DNA of 64,000 nt from Flammeovirga agarivorans (GTDB lineage: Bacteria > Bacteroidota > Bacteroidia > Cytophagales > Flammeovirgaceae): contig NZ_JABAIL010000009.1 of the NCBI RefSeq assembly GCF_012641475.1, positions 162,199 to 226,198 on the forward strand, read 5' to 3'. Every line of letters begins with the position of its first letter. Positions within the stretch are counted from its first letter, which is position 1. The position numbers and the translations under genes were made by a program. The notes below the pieces were generated by a model that worked only from the letters and a program-made list of their open reading frames with translations, searched no databases and was not told the DNA's origin. Shown piece after piece: positions 47,018 through 56,334 of this stretch.

Positions 47018-47023
47018 ACTTTT
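46998..47023 (+). terminator. Terminator of the predicted noncoding transcript
   Basis: AGCCTCA (46998-47004), loop TAT and TGAGGCT (47008-47014) are followed by TTTACTTTT. Confidence 0.7.
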
Positions 47024-47161
47024 AGATAACTGTATGATTTATACAAAATCACCAAAAAGGGGGATACTCTCAAATACATTATTATGATATATTTGGAGAA
47101 AAGAATAAAGTAGTTTAAAAAGATAAATATATGTGACTGTTATCATGATTCTTTACCCACT

Positions 47162-47189
47162 AAAAAGTACTTATGTTCAAGTACTTTTT
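47162..47189 (+). terminator. Second terminator-like hairpin
   Basis: AAAAAGTACTT (47162-47172) and AAGTACTTTTT (47179-47189) form a perfect 11-bp stem with a 6-nt loop; the stem's own T run serves as U-tract in either direction. Confidence 0.65.
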
Positions 47190-47209
47190 GTCACATATTT
47201 CTTGAAACA

Positions 47210-47243
47210 ATCACAGCCTTCATCAATAGACAAAAGCTGTGAT
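47210..47243 (-). terminator. Hairpin after the GH43 gene
   Basis: ATCACAGC (47210-47217) and GCTGTGAT (47236-47243) form a perfect 8-bp stem 20 bp past the GH43 stop. The T-run is weak, so termination may rely on the next hairpin at 47162-47189. Confidence 0.55.
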
Positions 47244-47263
47244 CATCAGATTTATGACAGAAC

Positions 47264-48949
47264 TCATTCCTGCTCAAACCCTTTGTAATTAACCCAATCG
47301 AAATCAGCATATTCTTTTGCGTTACCACCATTAGAAGTAGCATAAATGCCTACATATGCTCCTGTATAGCCACTATTCCAACCATAGCTGAGAAGTATAT
47401 TCGTAGGTGTAGTACCTAGAAGGTGATATGTAGCACCTTGGTCTAATGAATATAAGTATTGATATTCATTTCCTCTAGCATTTATCTTTAGAATTACATC
47501 TCCTTCATAACTATCAAGTGCCGTAGTTTTGATTACTTTTGGTGCCTGCTTTTTCTCAGCAACAGTTAACTGGATCATAGAAACACCGTCTTTCTTGACG
47601 ATAGTAAAATTGATATAGTTATCATCTTTTTGGAAAATACTTAAACCTGCTTCAACACCTTGTTTTTTAGGTTTGAAATTCATTTTGGCAGAATATTCAA
47701 ACTTTGTTTCTTTTTGGCGAATACCCATTAAAGAAGCTCTTTCTCTTAGCGCGATCTTTTGTGGATGGGCATATAAACGTAAATATCCCTTTCGAGTATC
47801 TAAGGAATACGTTTTCTCTCTTGGTACTCTTCTGAAGTTCCATTCATAACTTAAAATTGCTTGATCAAAGTTGTCTTCATACGCATCATTTCTCATCTGT
47901 GGTTGATCCGCAAAAGGTAAGGCTTCTTCTTTCATTACTCTACCAGTGGCAGGAGCAACAACAGGCCATTCATATTTAGGTTCTTTCCACCAAAAAGTTT
48001 CTTTTTCCCATTGAACAGGTATCAGAAATGTCTCTCTACCCATATTTGATGCTCTTTCTTCATCTCCTCGGATACCTAAAGCCACCATATACCAACGACC
48101 ATCTTTTAACTGAATAATATCAGCATGTCCAGTAGAATTTACCCAATTGTCGTAGGAAAGATTTCTTGTTGTAAGAATAGGGTTTCTCTCGTTGGATACA
48201 TACGGTCCAGTAATATGATCACTAACAGCAATCATCATGGCATGGTTGTAACTAGTACCACCTTCTGCAACCATTAGGTAATAGCGGCCATCATGTTTAT
48301 AAAGGTGAGGCCCTTCAACCCAGACGCCACCACAAGCACCTCTGTAGAGGTAATGTCTTTCTCCCTTTAATTTCCAATTGACGATATCCAATTGTTGAGT
48401 CCATATTTCTCCTTCTCCTTCATAGTTAGGGTTTTCTGGAGAATGAGTACCCGTAAACCAAACAGTACCATCTTCATCAAAGAAAATATCGGGATCAATT
48501 CCAGGAGCTCCCTCTATAATATGTGGCTCAGACCAAGGACCAGCAATATTGTCAGCTGTAATAATAAAATTAATCATTTCTGCTGGAGCACCTTCTTTAT
48601 TCGGTAAATACACATTGGTAGTGATAATATAGAATTTACCTTTATGATAACGAATCGTTGGAGCATGTATACCACCATTTTGCTGAACGTCCACTAGATT
48701 CATCTTACCATTACATTGGTCGATACGATGTAGGCCATAGCCTGCAAACTCCCAATTAACGAGATCTTTACTTCTATGAATGGGTAGTCCCGGGAAGTAC
48801 TCAAAAGAAGAATTGACGATATAATAATATTCACCATCCGTGGTAATAGATGGATCTGGGTAACCACCTTGTAAAATAGGGTTCTTAAACGTTTGTGCAA
48901 AAGCGGATAAACTACAAACGCAAAGGAGTAGTAATAATAATCTTTTCAT
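47264..48949 (-). CDS. GH43 glycosidase with C-terminal beta-sandwich, secreted
   Basis: 561 residues. The signal peptide ends near LSAFAQ (residue 19). The five-blade propeller shows the GH43 acids: base Asp32 in GGYPDPS, pKa-modulating Asp152 or Asp154 in GIDPDIFFDEDG, and acid Glu212 in VWVEGPHLY. The C-terminal 200 residues (from about 355) are the beta-sandwich (GH43_C2 type) found in beta-xylosidase/arabinofuranosidase members such as GH43_12. Likely activity is removal of xylose or arabinose from plant- or algal-type xylan; exact sugar not readable. It is transcribed alone. A palindrome CAATCGATTG lies about 110 bp upstream of the start, suggesting LacI control. Confidence 0.9.
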   Translation of the reverse strand: MKRLLLLLLCVCSLSAFAQTFKNPILQGGYPDPSITTDGEYYYIVNSSFEYFPGLPIHRSKDLVNWEFAGYGLHRIDQCNGKMNLVDVQQNGGIHAPTIRYHKGKFYIITTNVYLPNKEGAPAEMINFIITADNIAGPWSEPHIIEGAPGIDPDIFFDEDGTVWFTGTHSPENPNYEGEGEIWTQQLDIVNWKLKGERHYLYRGACGGVWVEGPHLYKHDGRYYLMVAEGGTSYNHAMMIAVSDHITGPYVSNERNPILTTRNLSYDNWVNSTGHADIIQLKDGRWYMVALGIRGDEERASNMGRETFLIPVQWEKETFWWKEPKYEWPVVAPATGRVMKEEALPFADQPQMRNDAYEDNFDQAILSYEWNFRRVPREKTYSLDTRKGYLRLYAHPQKIALRERASLMGIRQKETKFEYSAKMNFKPKKQGVEAGLSIFQKDDNYINFTIVKKDGVSMIQLTVAEKKQAPKVIKTTALDSYEGDVILKINARGNEYQYLYSLDQGATYHLLGTTPTNILLSYGWNSGYTGAYVGIYATSNGGNAKEYADFDWVNYKGFEQE

Positions 48950-49050
48950 TGATAATAACGCGATTAATAAAGTGCTCTGTTTTCTGGCTTATTTATGACT
49001 ACAAGTAAATAGATTTGCAGTTAATGTAAAAATGAGAAATGAAAAAACCG

Positions 49051-49066
49051 TTGCCGCAATCGATTG
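49051..49066 (-). promoter_or_regulatory. Candidate LacI operator upstream of the GH43 gene
   Basis: CAATCGATTG (49057-49066) is a perfect 10-bp palindrome and overlaps a second inverted repeat TTGCcGCAA (49051-49059). Related sites occur before lacI (45470) and the GH13 gene (56171). Confidence 0.45.
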
Positions 49067-49129
49067 AAAAAAAATAGGAATCCAATAATACTACTAGATT
49101 CCTATTTTAATTATGGTATATAAGAGAAA

Positions 49130-50302
49130 TTACTTCATCTCTTTTTTGATTTTTGCTAATAAACTTTCGGTACCACTTACATCATCACCTTTCTTTTTTC
49201 CGGCTTCAATGGCCTTTTCACAAGCTACTAGTGCTTTATCATATTTTCCAAGTGAAAAACAAATATGAGCTTGGGTATCTAGATTGTAATAATTTTCTTC
49301 AATCATTACCGATTGGTTGACCCATGTAAGTGCCTTTTTGATGTACTTTGTGTCGAGACCTAGTTCATAATATCTCCATGCAAAAGAATTGAGCATATTA
49401 CTCGCCATTAGTGGTTCTTTTACTTTAAGAGCAGCAGCAGCTTTATCAATTTCAATACTTGCATTCTGATAATCTTCAGCTTTGAAATAATAATTGATAT
49501 TGAAATTTGAGATAATTTTCTCTGAAAGGTGGCTTGGTACTTTCTTTCTGATCACATCAAAAGAAGCTTCCCATTCTTTTCTAGAAGCTTCACCTTTTAT
49601 CAATGGTCTCATGGTATTGTATGCCATCGATTGATAAGCTTCATCTGTATCAATTGTTAGTTTTGGTAAGACATCAATGATAGCAGAGTTCAAATCAGCA
49701 TCATAGCTACTTACTAATATAAGTTTTGAGATCTCCTCATTTTTATAGTCATCATCAGACAATGTTTTCAGCCATTTATTCAAGATCACATCATTAGACG
49801 TAAATGCCTGGCCTGCAGCCTTGATATAGTTTTGTAAATCTTCCTGTTTTGCATTCTCTTTTAAGGCTTTTTTCTCTAATGCATAAAGCTGTTTTGAAGG
49901 ATCTACAGCATCTTTTCCTATTTCGATAAATTTCGCTGCTTCTGGGGCTCCAACAGATTTATGGACTAATTCTCCTTCTGCTGAAAAGAATAAAAGTGTA
50001 GGGTAGGCTTTAACATCAAAAGCTTTGGCCAACTCAATACCTTCACCTTTTTCCATATCAAAGGCAACACTGATAAAAGTTTCATTGTAAAACTTCCCAA
50101 CTTCATCTTGAGGGAATATCTTTTTCTTTAGCATTTTACAAGGACCACACCATGTAGTGTAAGCATCCATAAAGATGTGCTTGTTTTGTTTCTTTGCTTC
50201 GGCTTTGGCTTCTTCCCAAGTTCCTTCGAAGAATTGGATACCTTGTGCGAAAGTAGAAAGAGAGACGGACAATAGAATGAATAAAGTTGAAATTAGTTTC
50301 AT
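49130..50302 (-). CDS. Periplasmic thioredoxin-fold protein with TPR-like C-terminus
   Basis: 390 residues. The signal peptide ends near LSTFAQ (residue 20). Residues about 25-140 are a thioredoxin domain with the redox motif WCGPC (Cys52, Cys55) and AYPTLLFF carrying the cis-proline. The remaining 250 residues are helical with a TPR-like repeat near the C-terminus (YYNLDTQAHICFSLGKYDKALVACEKAIEAG). It probably reduces or isomerises disulfides outside the cytoplasm; the helical part may bind a partner. It is monocistronic and divergent from the RND efflux operon. Confidence 0.85.
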   Translation of the reverse strand: MKLISTLFILLSVSLSTFAQGIQFFEGTWEEAKAEAKKQNKHIFMDAYTTWCGPCKMLKKKIFPQDEVGKFYNETFISVAFDMEKGEGIELAKAFDVKAYPTLLFFSAEGELVHKSVGAPEAAKFIEIGKDAVDPSKQLYALEKKALKENAKQEDLQNYIKAAGQAFTSNDVILNKWLKTLSDDDYKNEEISKLILVSSYDADLNSAIIDVLPKLTIDTDEAYQSMAYNTMRPLIKGEASRKEWEASFDVIRKKVPSHLSEKIISNFNINYYFKAEDYQNASIEIDKAAAALKVKEPLMASNMLNSFAWRYYELGLDTKYIKKALTWVNQSVMIEENYYNLDTQAHICFSLGKYDKALVACEKAIEAGKKKGDDVSGTESLLAKIKKEMK

Positions 50303-50543
50303 TGGAAGTCGTTATGGTTGATTTAAATATTTAAATTGTACTACAAGATAGCCGAATTGGATGAAGTTGAAGAAAATTAAACGCTTTTTAACCTGAAGTT
50401 TATACCAAAATGATACGGCTTCATCTGTAAGATTGTCGGCTTCAAAGCCCAAAAAAGTGGATTGAGTAAGAATCAGCATCATTGATGAACATATTGGTGT
50501 ATAACAAAATGTACATAATCAATGACCTTATTTTCCATCTCAG
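50303..50543. other. Divergent intergenic region, thioredoxin gene and efflux operon
   Basis: 241 bp. It has one striking element, the perfect 16-bp palindrome ATTTAAATATTTAAAT (50321-50336), 18 bp upstream of the thioredoxin gene. No clear -7 box of the TAnnTTTG kind was found for either gene. Confidence 0.35.
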
Positions 50544-51602
50544 ATGAACAATTACTACAGCATTATCTTACTTTTGATAACATTTCTCGTGGGCTGTACT
50601 TCCAAAAAGGAAGAAGAACAGAACAAAAAACCACAATTGGTAAAAGTGGTTCAACTCAACGAATCCAACCAATACAAAACAAAAATTGTAACAGGTGTTT
50701 CCGCACCAAATAAAGAAGTTAACTTATCTTTTAGAGTCAGTGGCCCTTTGTCAAAATTTACATTGGAAGAAGGTCAATACATTAGAAAGGGCGACTTTAT
50801 CGGGCAAATAGACCAAAGAGATTTTCAGTTAGCAGTACAAAAAGCAGAGGCTTCGTTTCAGATGGCTAAGCTTGAAAAGAAAAGAGCAAAAAAGCTTTTT
50901 CTAAGCAATAATATATCAAAACAGCATTACGACCAAGCTATCCTAAATTTCGAAACGGCAAAGGTAAATCTTAATAATGCGGAAAATGCATTGAAGGATA
51001 CGCGTTTGGTTAGCCCATTTTCGGGTTATGTGAAGACAACATCTGTAGAACAAGGCGAACATGTTAGAGCATCACAAAGGATAATTACTCTGCAAGATTT
51101 TTCTAAGGTAAGAGTATTGTGTAATGTGCCAGAAGAGATGGTGCTGAACAAAGAACAAATAGACCATATTCAAGTCGTTTTTGATGGTATGCCGAAGAAA
51201 ACTTTCCAGGCGAAAATTATCGAAATTTCAAACGATACAGAAAATATTAATTACGCATATCCAATGATATTAGAGGTGGATAATCATGAAACATCACTTT
51301 TATCGGGTATGACTGCTGAGTTATATTTTAATCTAACTACTATCAATTTCAATACTGCTATACTACCGACTAACGCAGTGATGGCTTCCCCGAATGGACA
51401 ACGTTTCGTTTGGGGGGTGCATCCTGATCATCAGACATTATCTCCAGTTCAAGTAAAAATCGAAAAGCTACTCAACGATAATAAGATGATGGTTCAAATA
51501 GAAGAACCTGCAGATTTTATTGTTTCCGCTGGAGCAACTTTCTTATCAGATGGACAGAAAGTAAGAACTATACAAGACAATTCTATCATTACAGCCAATT
51601 AA
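50544..51602 (+). CDS. RND efflux periplasmic adaptor (membrane fusion protein), lipoprotein
   Basis: 352 residues. The lipobox cysteine is at residue 18 (TFLVGCTSKKEE). The adaptor layout is seen: a beta-barrel/lipoyl half (LSFRVSGPLSKFTLEEGQYI; DFIGQIDQRDFQL), a helical hairpin (AVQKAEASFQMAKLEKKRAK to NNAENAL), then the second lipoyl half (LVSPFSGYVKTTSVEQGEHV) and beta-barrel domain. It links the inner-membrane pump to the TolC-like channel. The pump starts 6 bp downstream and the channel 2 bp after that, forming a complete tripartite export operon. The substrate (drug, metal or metabolite) is not indicated. Confidence 0.93.
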   Translation: MNNYYSIILLLITFLVGCTSKKEEEQNKKPQLVKVVQLNESNQYKTKIVTGVSAPNKEVNLSFRVSGPLSKFTLEEGQYIRKGDFIGQIDQRDFQLAVQKAEASFQMAKLEKKRAKKLFLSNNISKQHYDQAILNFETAKVNLNNAENALKDTRLVSPFSGYVKTTSVEQGEHVRASQRIITLQDFSKVRVLCNVPEEMVLNKEQIDHIQVVFDGMPKKTFQAKIIEISNDTENINYAYPMILEVDNHETSLLSGMTAELYFNLTTINFNTAILPTNAVMASPNGQRFVWGVHPDHQTLSPVQVKIEKLLNDNKMMVQIEEPADFIVSAGATFLSDGQKVRTIQDNSIITAN

Positions 51603-51608
51603 TCAAAT

Positions 51609-54600
51609 ATGAACCTTACGAAATTCACCATAGAGAACAAACCATTTAGTTGGTTTGTATTAGCCTTGGTGGTGTTAGGAGGTATCATTTCTTACGAAAA
51701 AGTAGGAAAGTTAGAGGATGCACCTTTTACCATTAAACAGGCTGTAGTATTAACTCAATATCCGGGTGCTTCTGCTGAAGAAGTAGAACAACAGGTAACA
51801 GACAAGTTGGAAGAAGCGATTCAGGCAATGGATGGTTTAGACTACTTGGATTCTGATAGCAGACCGGGAGTATCAAGAATTCTGGTAGTACTCAAAAAAA
51901 CTGTTCCAGGAGATGAAATTCCACAAATGTGGGATGTTTTAAGAAGAAAAGTAGGCGACATTCAACCTCAATTGCCCACAGGTGCACACCCATCAATTGT
52001 AAATGATGACTTTGCAGATGTACTGGGATTATTCTATGGTATTTATGGGGAAGGATATTCTTACAGAGAACTGAATGATATCGCTGATGATTTTAAGAAA
52101 GAATTATTAAAAGTGCCAAATGTTGCGAAAGTAACCCTTTTTGGAAAGGCACAAGAAAGCATCGATATTAAACTGTCCTACACAGCAATGAACCAATTGG
52201 GCATTTCATTAGAACAAGTGATGAATGCCTTAAATAAACAAAATAAATTGGTGAATGCAGGGTTCATCAATACAGAAAAACAACGCTTAAGAGTTAAAAT
52301 CGGTGGGGACTTCTCCACAGTAAATGAAATAGGAAGTTTCTTGGTAAGTACTGAGAATGGAGAACAGATAAAGTTAAAAGATATTGCAACTGTAGAAGAA
52401 AGCTATGTTACTCCCTATACTTCTAAAATGAAGATTCAAGGTTTACCAGCAGTTGGGTTTGCCGTTTCTGCCTCAGCCGGTGCTAATGTGGTAGAAGTGG
52501 GTGCTGCGGTAGAACAAAGATTGGAAAAATTACAGCAGGATTTACCCGCAGGAGTTCTTTTAAAGAATATCTATAATCAAGGAGCTGAATCAAAGGAGGC
52601 AAATGATGGGTTTATATTTAATTTGATCGCTTCAGTCGGTACAGTGGTACTTATTTTACTGTTCTTTATTGGTTTAAAAAATGGCATATTGGTAGGTTCT
52701 GGGTTGGTATTCTCCATCCTCGGTACACTTATTTTTATGTTAGTGTTCGGAATCAATATGGAAAGAGTATCACTGGCCGCCTTGATTATCGCAATGGGTA
52801 TGTTGGTAGATAATTCTATAGTTGTGATAGAATCAATCTTAATGAAAATCAAGCAAGGAGTACCTAAGCGTCAAGCCATTTTAGAAGCGGCACAATCTTC
52901 TGCTTGGCCATTATTAGGGGCGACTATAATTGCAATTCTGACTTTCCTACCAATACGTATTTCACCAGATGCAACTGGTGAATATCTATCATCTTTATTT
53001 TCAGTATTGGCCATATCGTTATCACTAAGTTGGATCTTCGCATTAACTCAATCGGCTTTAGTGTGTGATGATTTTATCAAAGATGATAATAATGCACAGG
53101 TAGAGGGGAGTTTATACCAAGGAAAATTCTATGATATTTTCCGATCGGTTCTAAGAACTTCAATCAAATATAAATACGCTTCATTAGCCATTATCATTGG
53201 GTTATTTGCATCTTCTTTATTTACCGCGAAATACATGAAAATTGTATTTATGCCCGAATTAGAGAAACGGTTATTTAAAATCAATGCATTTGCTCCCGAA
53301 GGATCGTATATTTTATATACTGAAGAACAAGGTGACAAAGTATACCATTGGTTAAAAGCTCAGGAGGAAGTTAATGACGTGACTATGACCATTGGTATGA
53401 CTCCACCGAGATATTTCTTAGCATCTTCTGCTTATGGTCCTCAATCCAATGTTTTAAGTTTTATTGTTGAATGTGATGATTTTGATAATGTATCAAAAGT
53501 CTTTCAACGATTAGAAGAAGAGAAATACGACCTTTTCCCAGAGCTTTTTGTACGTCCTGAATTATATTCTGTGATGTCTCCATTAGATGGTAAAGTTGAA
53601 GCGAGGTTTATGGGTAAAGACATTCAGGTATTAGACTCTCTGCACCATGTAGCGATGGATATTATGAGGGAAAGTCCTTTATCAAGACATGTTCATAGTT
53701 CTTGGTTTAATATGTCTCCCAATTGGAATGCAATGTATTCTAACAATAAAGCAGCAAGGGCAGGGGTAACAAGAACTGATATTGCCAATTCATTTAGAAT
53801 TATGGGTGATGGTATCCCGGTAGGTACTTACCGAGAAGAAAATGAGCTGATGCCGATCATGTTAAAAACGAATGAGGGGACAGTAGCTGATATCACTAAG
53901 GTGGAAAATATGGGTGTTTTATCTGGAAATAAAACCGTTCCACTTCAGCAGATTACAACAGGAATGCAGGTAGATTATGAATACCCTATTATTCAAACAT
54001 ACAATAGACAAAGAGCCATTTCAGCGTTATGTGATCCAAAAGATGGGATAACTACAGCTGAACTACAGAATGATATTGTATCTAAAATCGAAGCCATCGA
54101 ATTGCCAGACGGCTATAGTTTAATGTGGGATGCAGAAAAGAAAAACCAATCTGAAGCAGTGTCTGCGATTGTTACTTTCTTCCCATTAGCATTTATGCTA
54201 ATTATTGCCATCCTGATCGCTTTATTTGGAAACTACAAACAACCAATGATTGTCATCTTATTGTTACCCTTATCTCTTATTGGAGTAATCTTCGGATTAG
54301 TAGGGTTGGGTAAAGCATTTGACTTTATGTCTTTTATTGGTTGGATTGGTTTACTTGGAATGGTGATCAAAAACATTATCGTTTTACTCGATGAGGTAAA
54401 CATTCAAAGAAAAGAGGGGCAATCGCATTTGGAATCTATTATTTATGCAACGATTTCAAGAACAAGACCGGTATTAATGGCAGCGATTACAACTATGTTT
54501 GGAATGTTCCCATTACTGCCAGATAGTGTCTTTGGAGCCATGTCTGTAACCATTATTTTCGGTCTAGGCTTTGCAACATTCTTAACCTTATTAGCCGTTC

Positions 54601-54641
54601 CAGTTTTCTACGCATTATTCTATCAAATCAAAATCAAATAA
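51609..54641 (+). CDS. RND-family efflux pump, inner-membrane subunit
   Basis: 1010 residues, the normal AcrB/MdtB-like length. The N-terminus (FTIENKPFSWFVLALVVLGG) carries TM1; two periplasmic loops follow and TM clusters lie near residues 335-480 and 850-1005. The proton-relay segment in TM4 shows ALIIAMGMLVDNSIVV. Typical HAE-1 motifs include QYPGASAEEVEQQV and RTRPVLMAAITTMFGM. It is transcribed with its adaptor and outer membrane channel. Sequence alone does not tell multidrug from other RND substrates; no heavy-metal signature of the CusA type was noticed. Confidence 0.94.
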   Translation: MNLTKFTIENKPFSWFVLALVVLGGIISYEKVGKLEDAPFTIKQAVVLTQYPGASAEEVEQQVTDKLEEAIQAMDGLDYLDSDSRPGVSRILVVLKKTVPGDEIPQMWDVLRRKVGDIQPQLPTGAHPSIVNDDFADVLGLFYGIYGEGYSYRELNDIADDFKKELLKVPNVAKVTLFGKAQESIDIKLSYTAMNQLGISLEQVMNALNKQNKLVNAGFINTEKQRLRVKIGGDFSTVNEIGSFLVSTENGEQIKLKDIATVEESYVTPYTSKMKIQGLPAVGFAVSASAGANVVEVGAAVEQRLEKLQQDLPAGVLLKNIYNQGAESKEANDGFIFNLIASVGTVVLILLFFIGLKNGILVGSGLVFSILGTLIFMLVFGINMERVSLAALIIAMGMLVDNSIVVIESILMKIKQGVPKRQAILEAAQSSAWPLLGATIIAILTFLPIRISPDATGEYLSSLFSVLAISLSLSWIFALTQSALVCDDFIKDDNNAQVEGSLYQGKFYDIFRSVLRTSIKYKYASLAIIIGLFASSLFTAKYMKIVFMPELEKRLFKINAFAPEGSYILYTEEQGDKVYHWLKAQEEVNDVTMTIGMTPPRYFLASSAYGPQSNVLSFIVECDDFDNVSKVFQRLEEEKYDLFPELFVRPELYSVMSPLDGKVEARFMGKDIQVLDSLHHVAMDIMRESPLSRHVHSSWFNMSPNWNAMYSNNKAARAGVTRTDIANSFRIMGDGIPVGTYREENELMPIMLKTNEGTVADITKVENMGVLSGNKTVPLQQITTGMQVDYEYPIIQTYNRQRAISALCDPKDGITTAELQNDIVSKIEAIELPDGYSLMWDAEKKNQSEAVSAIVTFFPLAFMLIIAILIALFGNYKQPMIVILLLPLSLIGVIFGLVGLGKAFDFMSFIGWIGLLGMVIKNIIVLLDEVNIQRKEGQSHLESIIYATISRTRPVLMAAITTMFGMFPLLPDSVFGAMSVTIIFGLGFATFLTLLAVPVFYALFYQIKIK

Positions 54642-54643
54642 GC

Positions 54644-55957
54644 ATGTTATCGAATAAGAATTATCTAATAATTCACTTGCTGATGATAGCGAGTGTTGGT
54701 TTTGCTCAGAACTTCCAAGATCCATTTCTAAATGAATACAGAAAAGAAGCATTGGATCATGAACAGCATATAAAAATGGCTGAAAACAATGTTGAAATCA
54801 GCTACCGACAATATAAAATGAGTGTGGCAGATTTAATGCCTAAGGTAAATGCTTCTGCCGATTATTGGTATGTTCAAAACCCAATGATGATGACATTGCC
54901 AGATATTGAACAATTAGGGGATCTTGCAGGAGCAGAACTTGGACAAGGCGCTAATCATCAATATGGTTTGTATACTTCCGTTACTCAACCTATTTATAGA
55001 GGTGGAGTATTAAAAGAAAGAAAGGATAAGGCAGCAATAAAACAAGAGATGTCATTGGATCAATTGAAAATTACTCAATTGGATGTGGTACAAATGACCG
55101 ATCTCCAGTATTGGAAATCTGTAGCACAGAAAGAACTTGTTCATGCTATGTATAGCTACAGAGATGATCTTACTAGAATAGAGAAGTTGGTCGCTCACAA
55201 AGTTGAAGTAGGTACTGTAAACCGCAGTGATCTTTTAATGACCGAAGTACGAGTGAACAGAGCAAATCTTGCAGTGATACAATCTGAAAACGATTTAAAA
55301 GTCTTTACCATGTCACTGAATAGACTATTAGGTAGAGAATTTGAGTCGATGTTGGAGCTTAGTGATTCGATCGTTCATGAGCCACCAATAAGTAACGTAA
55401 TTCTTGCTATCGATAGACCAGAATATCATTTAGAAGAAAAAAGGTTGTTATCGACAGAATCTGATATCAATATCACCAAAGGGTTATATCGACCACAACT
55501 TTCTGCAGTCGGAACAGGTTCTTTTTCTTCTCCAGGGTATAACTTTCAGCCAGGTGCAGTTCCCAATGTACAAGCAGGTTTAATGTTGAGTATTCCTATT
55601 TATCATGCAGGGAAAAAACAACAAATGGTGACAGCTTCTAAGTTGAAAAGAAGTAATCAGGAGTTGCAACTACAGAGAACCAGAGAAATTCATGATTTGG
55701 AAATAGCACAAAAAAGAGTAGCCTGGGAAAATAGTATTAAGGAAACAGAAATTGCTCAAACATCTGTTGCGAAGGCAAGAGAAAATGCAGCTACATTAGA
55801 AGAAAGGTTTGATGAAGGGTTAATTGATATTTTAGAAGTAATCGATGCACAGTTATACTTAGAACAAGCTGTCATTGAGTACATCCAAAGTAAATTGAAA
55901 ACGAAAATACAATATACTTATTACTTACGCGCAATCGGACATTTAACAACGAACTAA
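54644..55957 (+). CDS. TolC-like outer membrane efflux protein
   Basis: 437 residues. The signal peptide ends near SVGFAQ (residue 22). Two long helical repeat halves are seen (EHIKMAENNVEISYRQYKM; AGKKQQMVTASKLKRS; ARENAATLEERFDEGLIDIL), as in the OEP/TolC family. It forms the exit duct of the RND system. It begins 2 bp after the pump's stop and is the last gene of the operon; a terminator hairpin follows at 56007. Confidence 0.92.
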   Translation: MLSNKNYLIIHLLMIASVGFAQNFQDPFLNEYRKEALDHEQHIKMAENNVEISYRQYKMSVADLMPKVNASADYWYVQNPMMMTLPDIEQLGDLAGAELGQGANHQYGLYTSVTQPIYRGGVLKERKDKAAIKQEMSLDQLKITQLDVVQMTDLQYWKSVAQKELVHAMYSYRDDLTRIEKLVAHKVEVGTVNRSDLLMTEVRVNRANLAVIQSENDLKVFTMSLNRLLGREFESMLELSDSIVHEPPISNVILAIDRPEYHLEEKRLLSTESDINITKGLYRPQLSAVGTGSFSSPGYNFQPGAVPNVQAGLMLSIPIYHAGKKQQMVTASKLKRSNQELQLQRTREIHDLEIAQKRVAWENSIKETEIAQTSVAKARENAATLEERFDEGLIDILEVIDAQLYLEQAVIEYIQSKLKTKIQYTYYLRAIGHLTTN

Positions 55958-56006
55958 CTTCAAACTACTACCGTGTAATCTAACGGATTAAATTAAAAAT
56001 GAATCC

Positions 56007-56050
56007 AGCCACTTTTTTGGAATAATTTCTAGAAAGGTGGCTTCTTTTAT
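56007..56050 (+). terminator. Terminator of the RND efflux operon
   Basis: agccactttttt (from 56007) pairs with gaaaggtggct (56032-56042, one bulge) followed by tctttta. Confidence 0.7.
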
Positions 56051-56334
56051 TTTGTGACGTCATCCTTTCACCGAAGCATGTTTTACAGATTAAAAAATTA
56101 TAAAAAAATAAAATTTTATGTAAGATTAAATTTTTTTCGTCTTCAAAAAAACATGGTAGAAGAAATATCACAACCGATTGAAAAACATAAGATTTTAATA
56201 CATTGAAAATTTATTCTTAGAATAGTACAAAAATGATATTTTTTGATGTGGTTTGAGTGATTTAAATTACCCTATTCATTGCCAAAATTAAATTATATTT
56301 GAGTGAAAATAACCTTTCAATTCAATTATAGTAT
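56051..56334 (+). promoter_or_regulatory. Noncoding leader region of the GH13 gene with promoter and candidate operator
   Basis: 284 AT-rich bases without a gene. TATATTTG (56294-56301) fits the -7 consensus, 34 bp before the ATG. CAACCGATTG (56171-56180) matches the palindrome CAATCGATTG at nine of ten positions; it is more than 100 bp upstream of the -7, so a simple repressor role is doubtful. Confidence 0.4.

Larger units (their letters stand above)
46504..47263. other. 760-bp intergenic region without a gene of normal size
   Basis: It holds operator-promoter 2 (46527-46574), several strong hairpins and two terminators before the converging end of the GH43 gene. The only ORF after the promoter is 7 codons (46594). 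Its richness in structure and lack of ORFs suggest RNA-level function. Confidence 0.6.
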
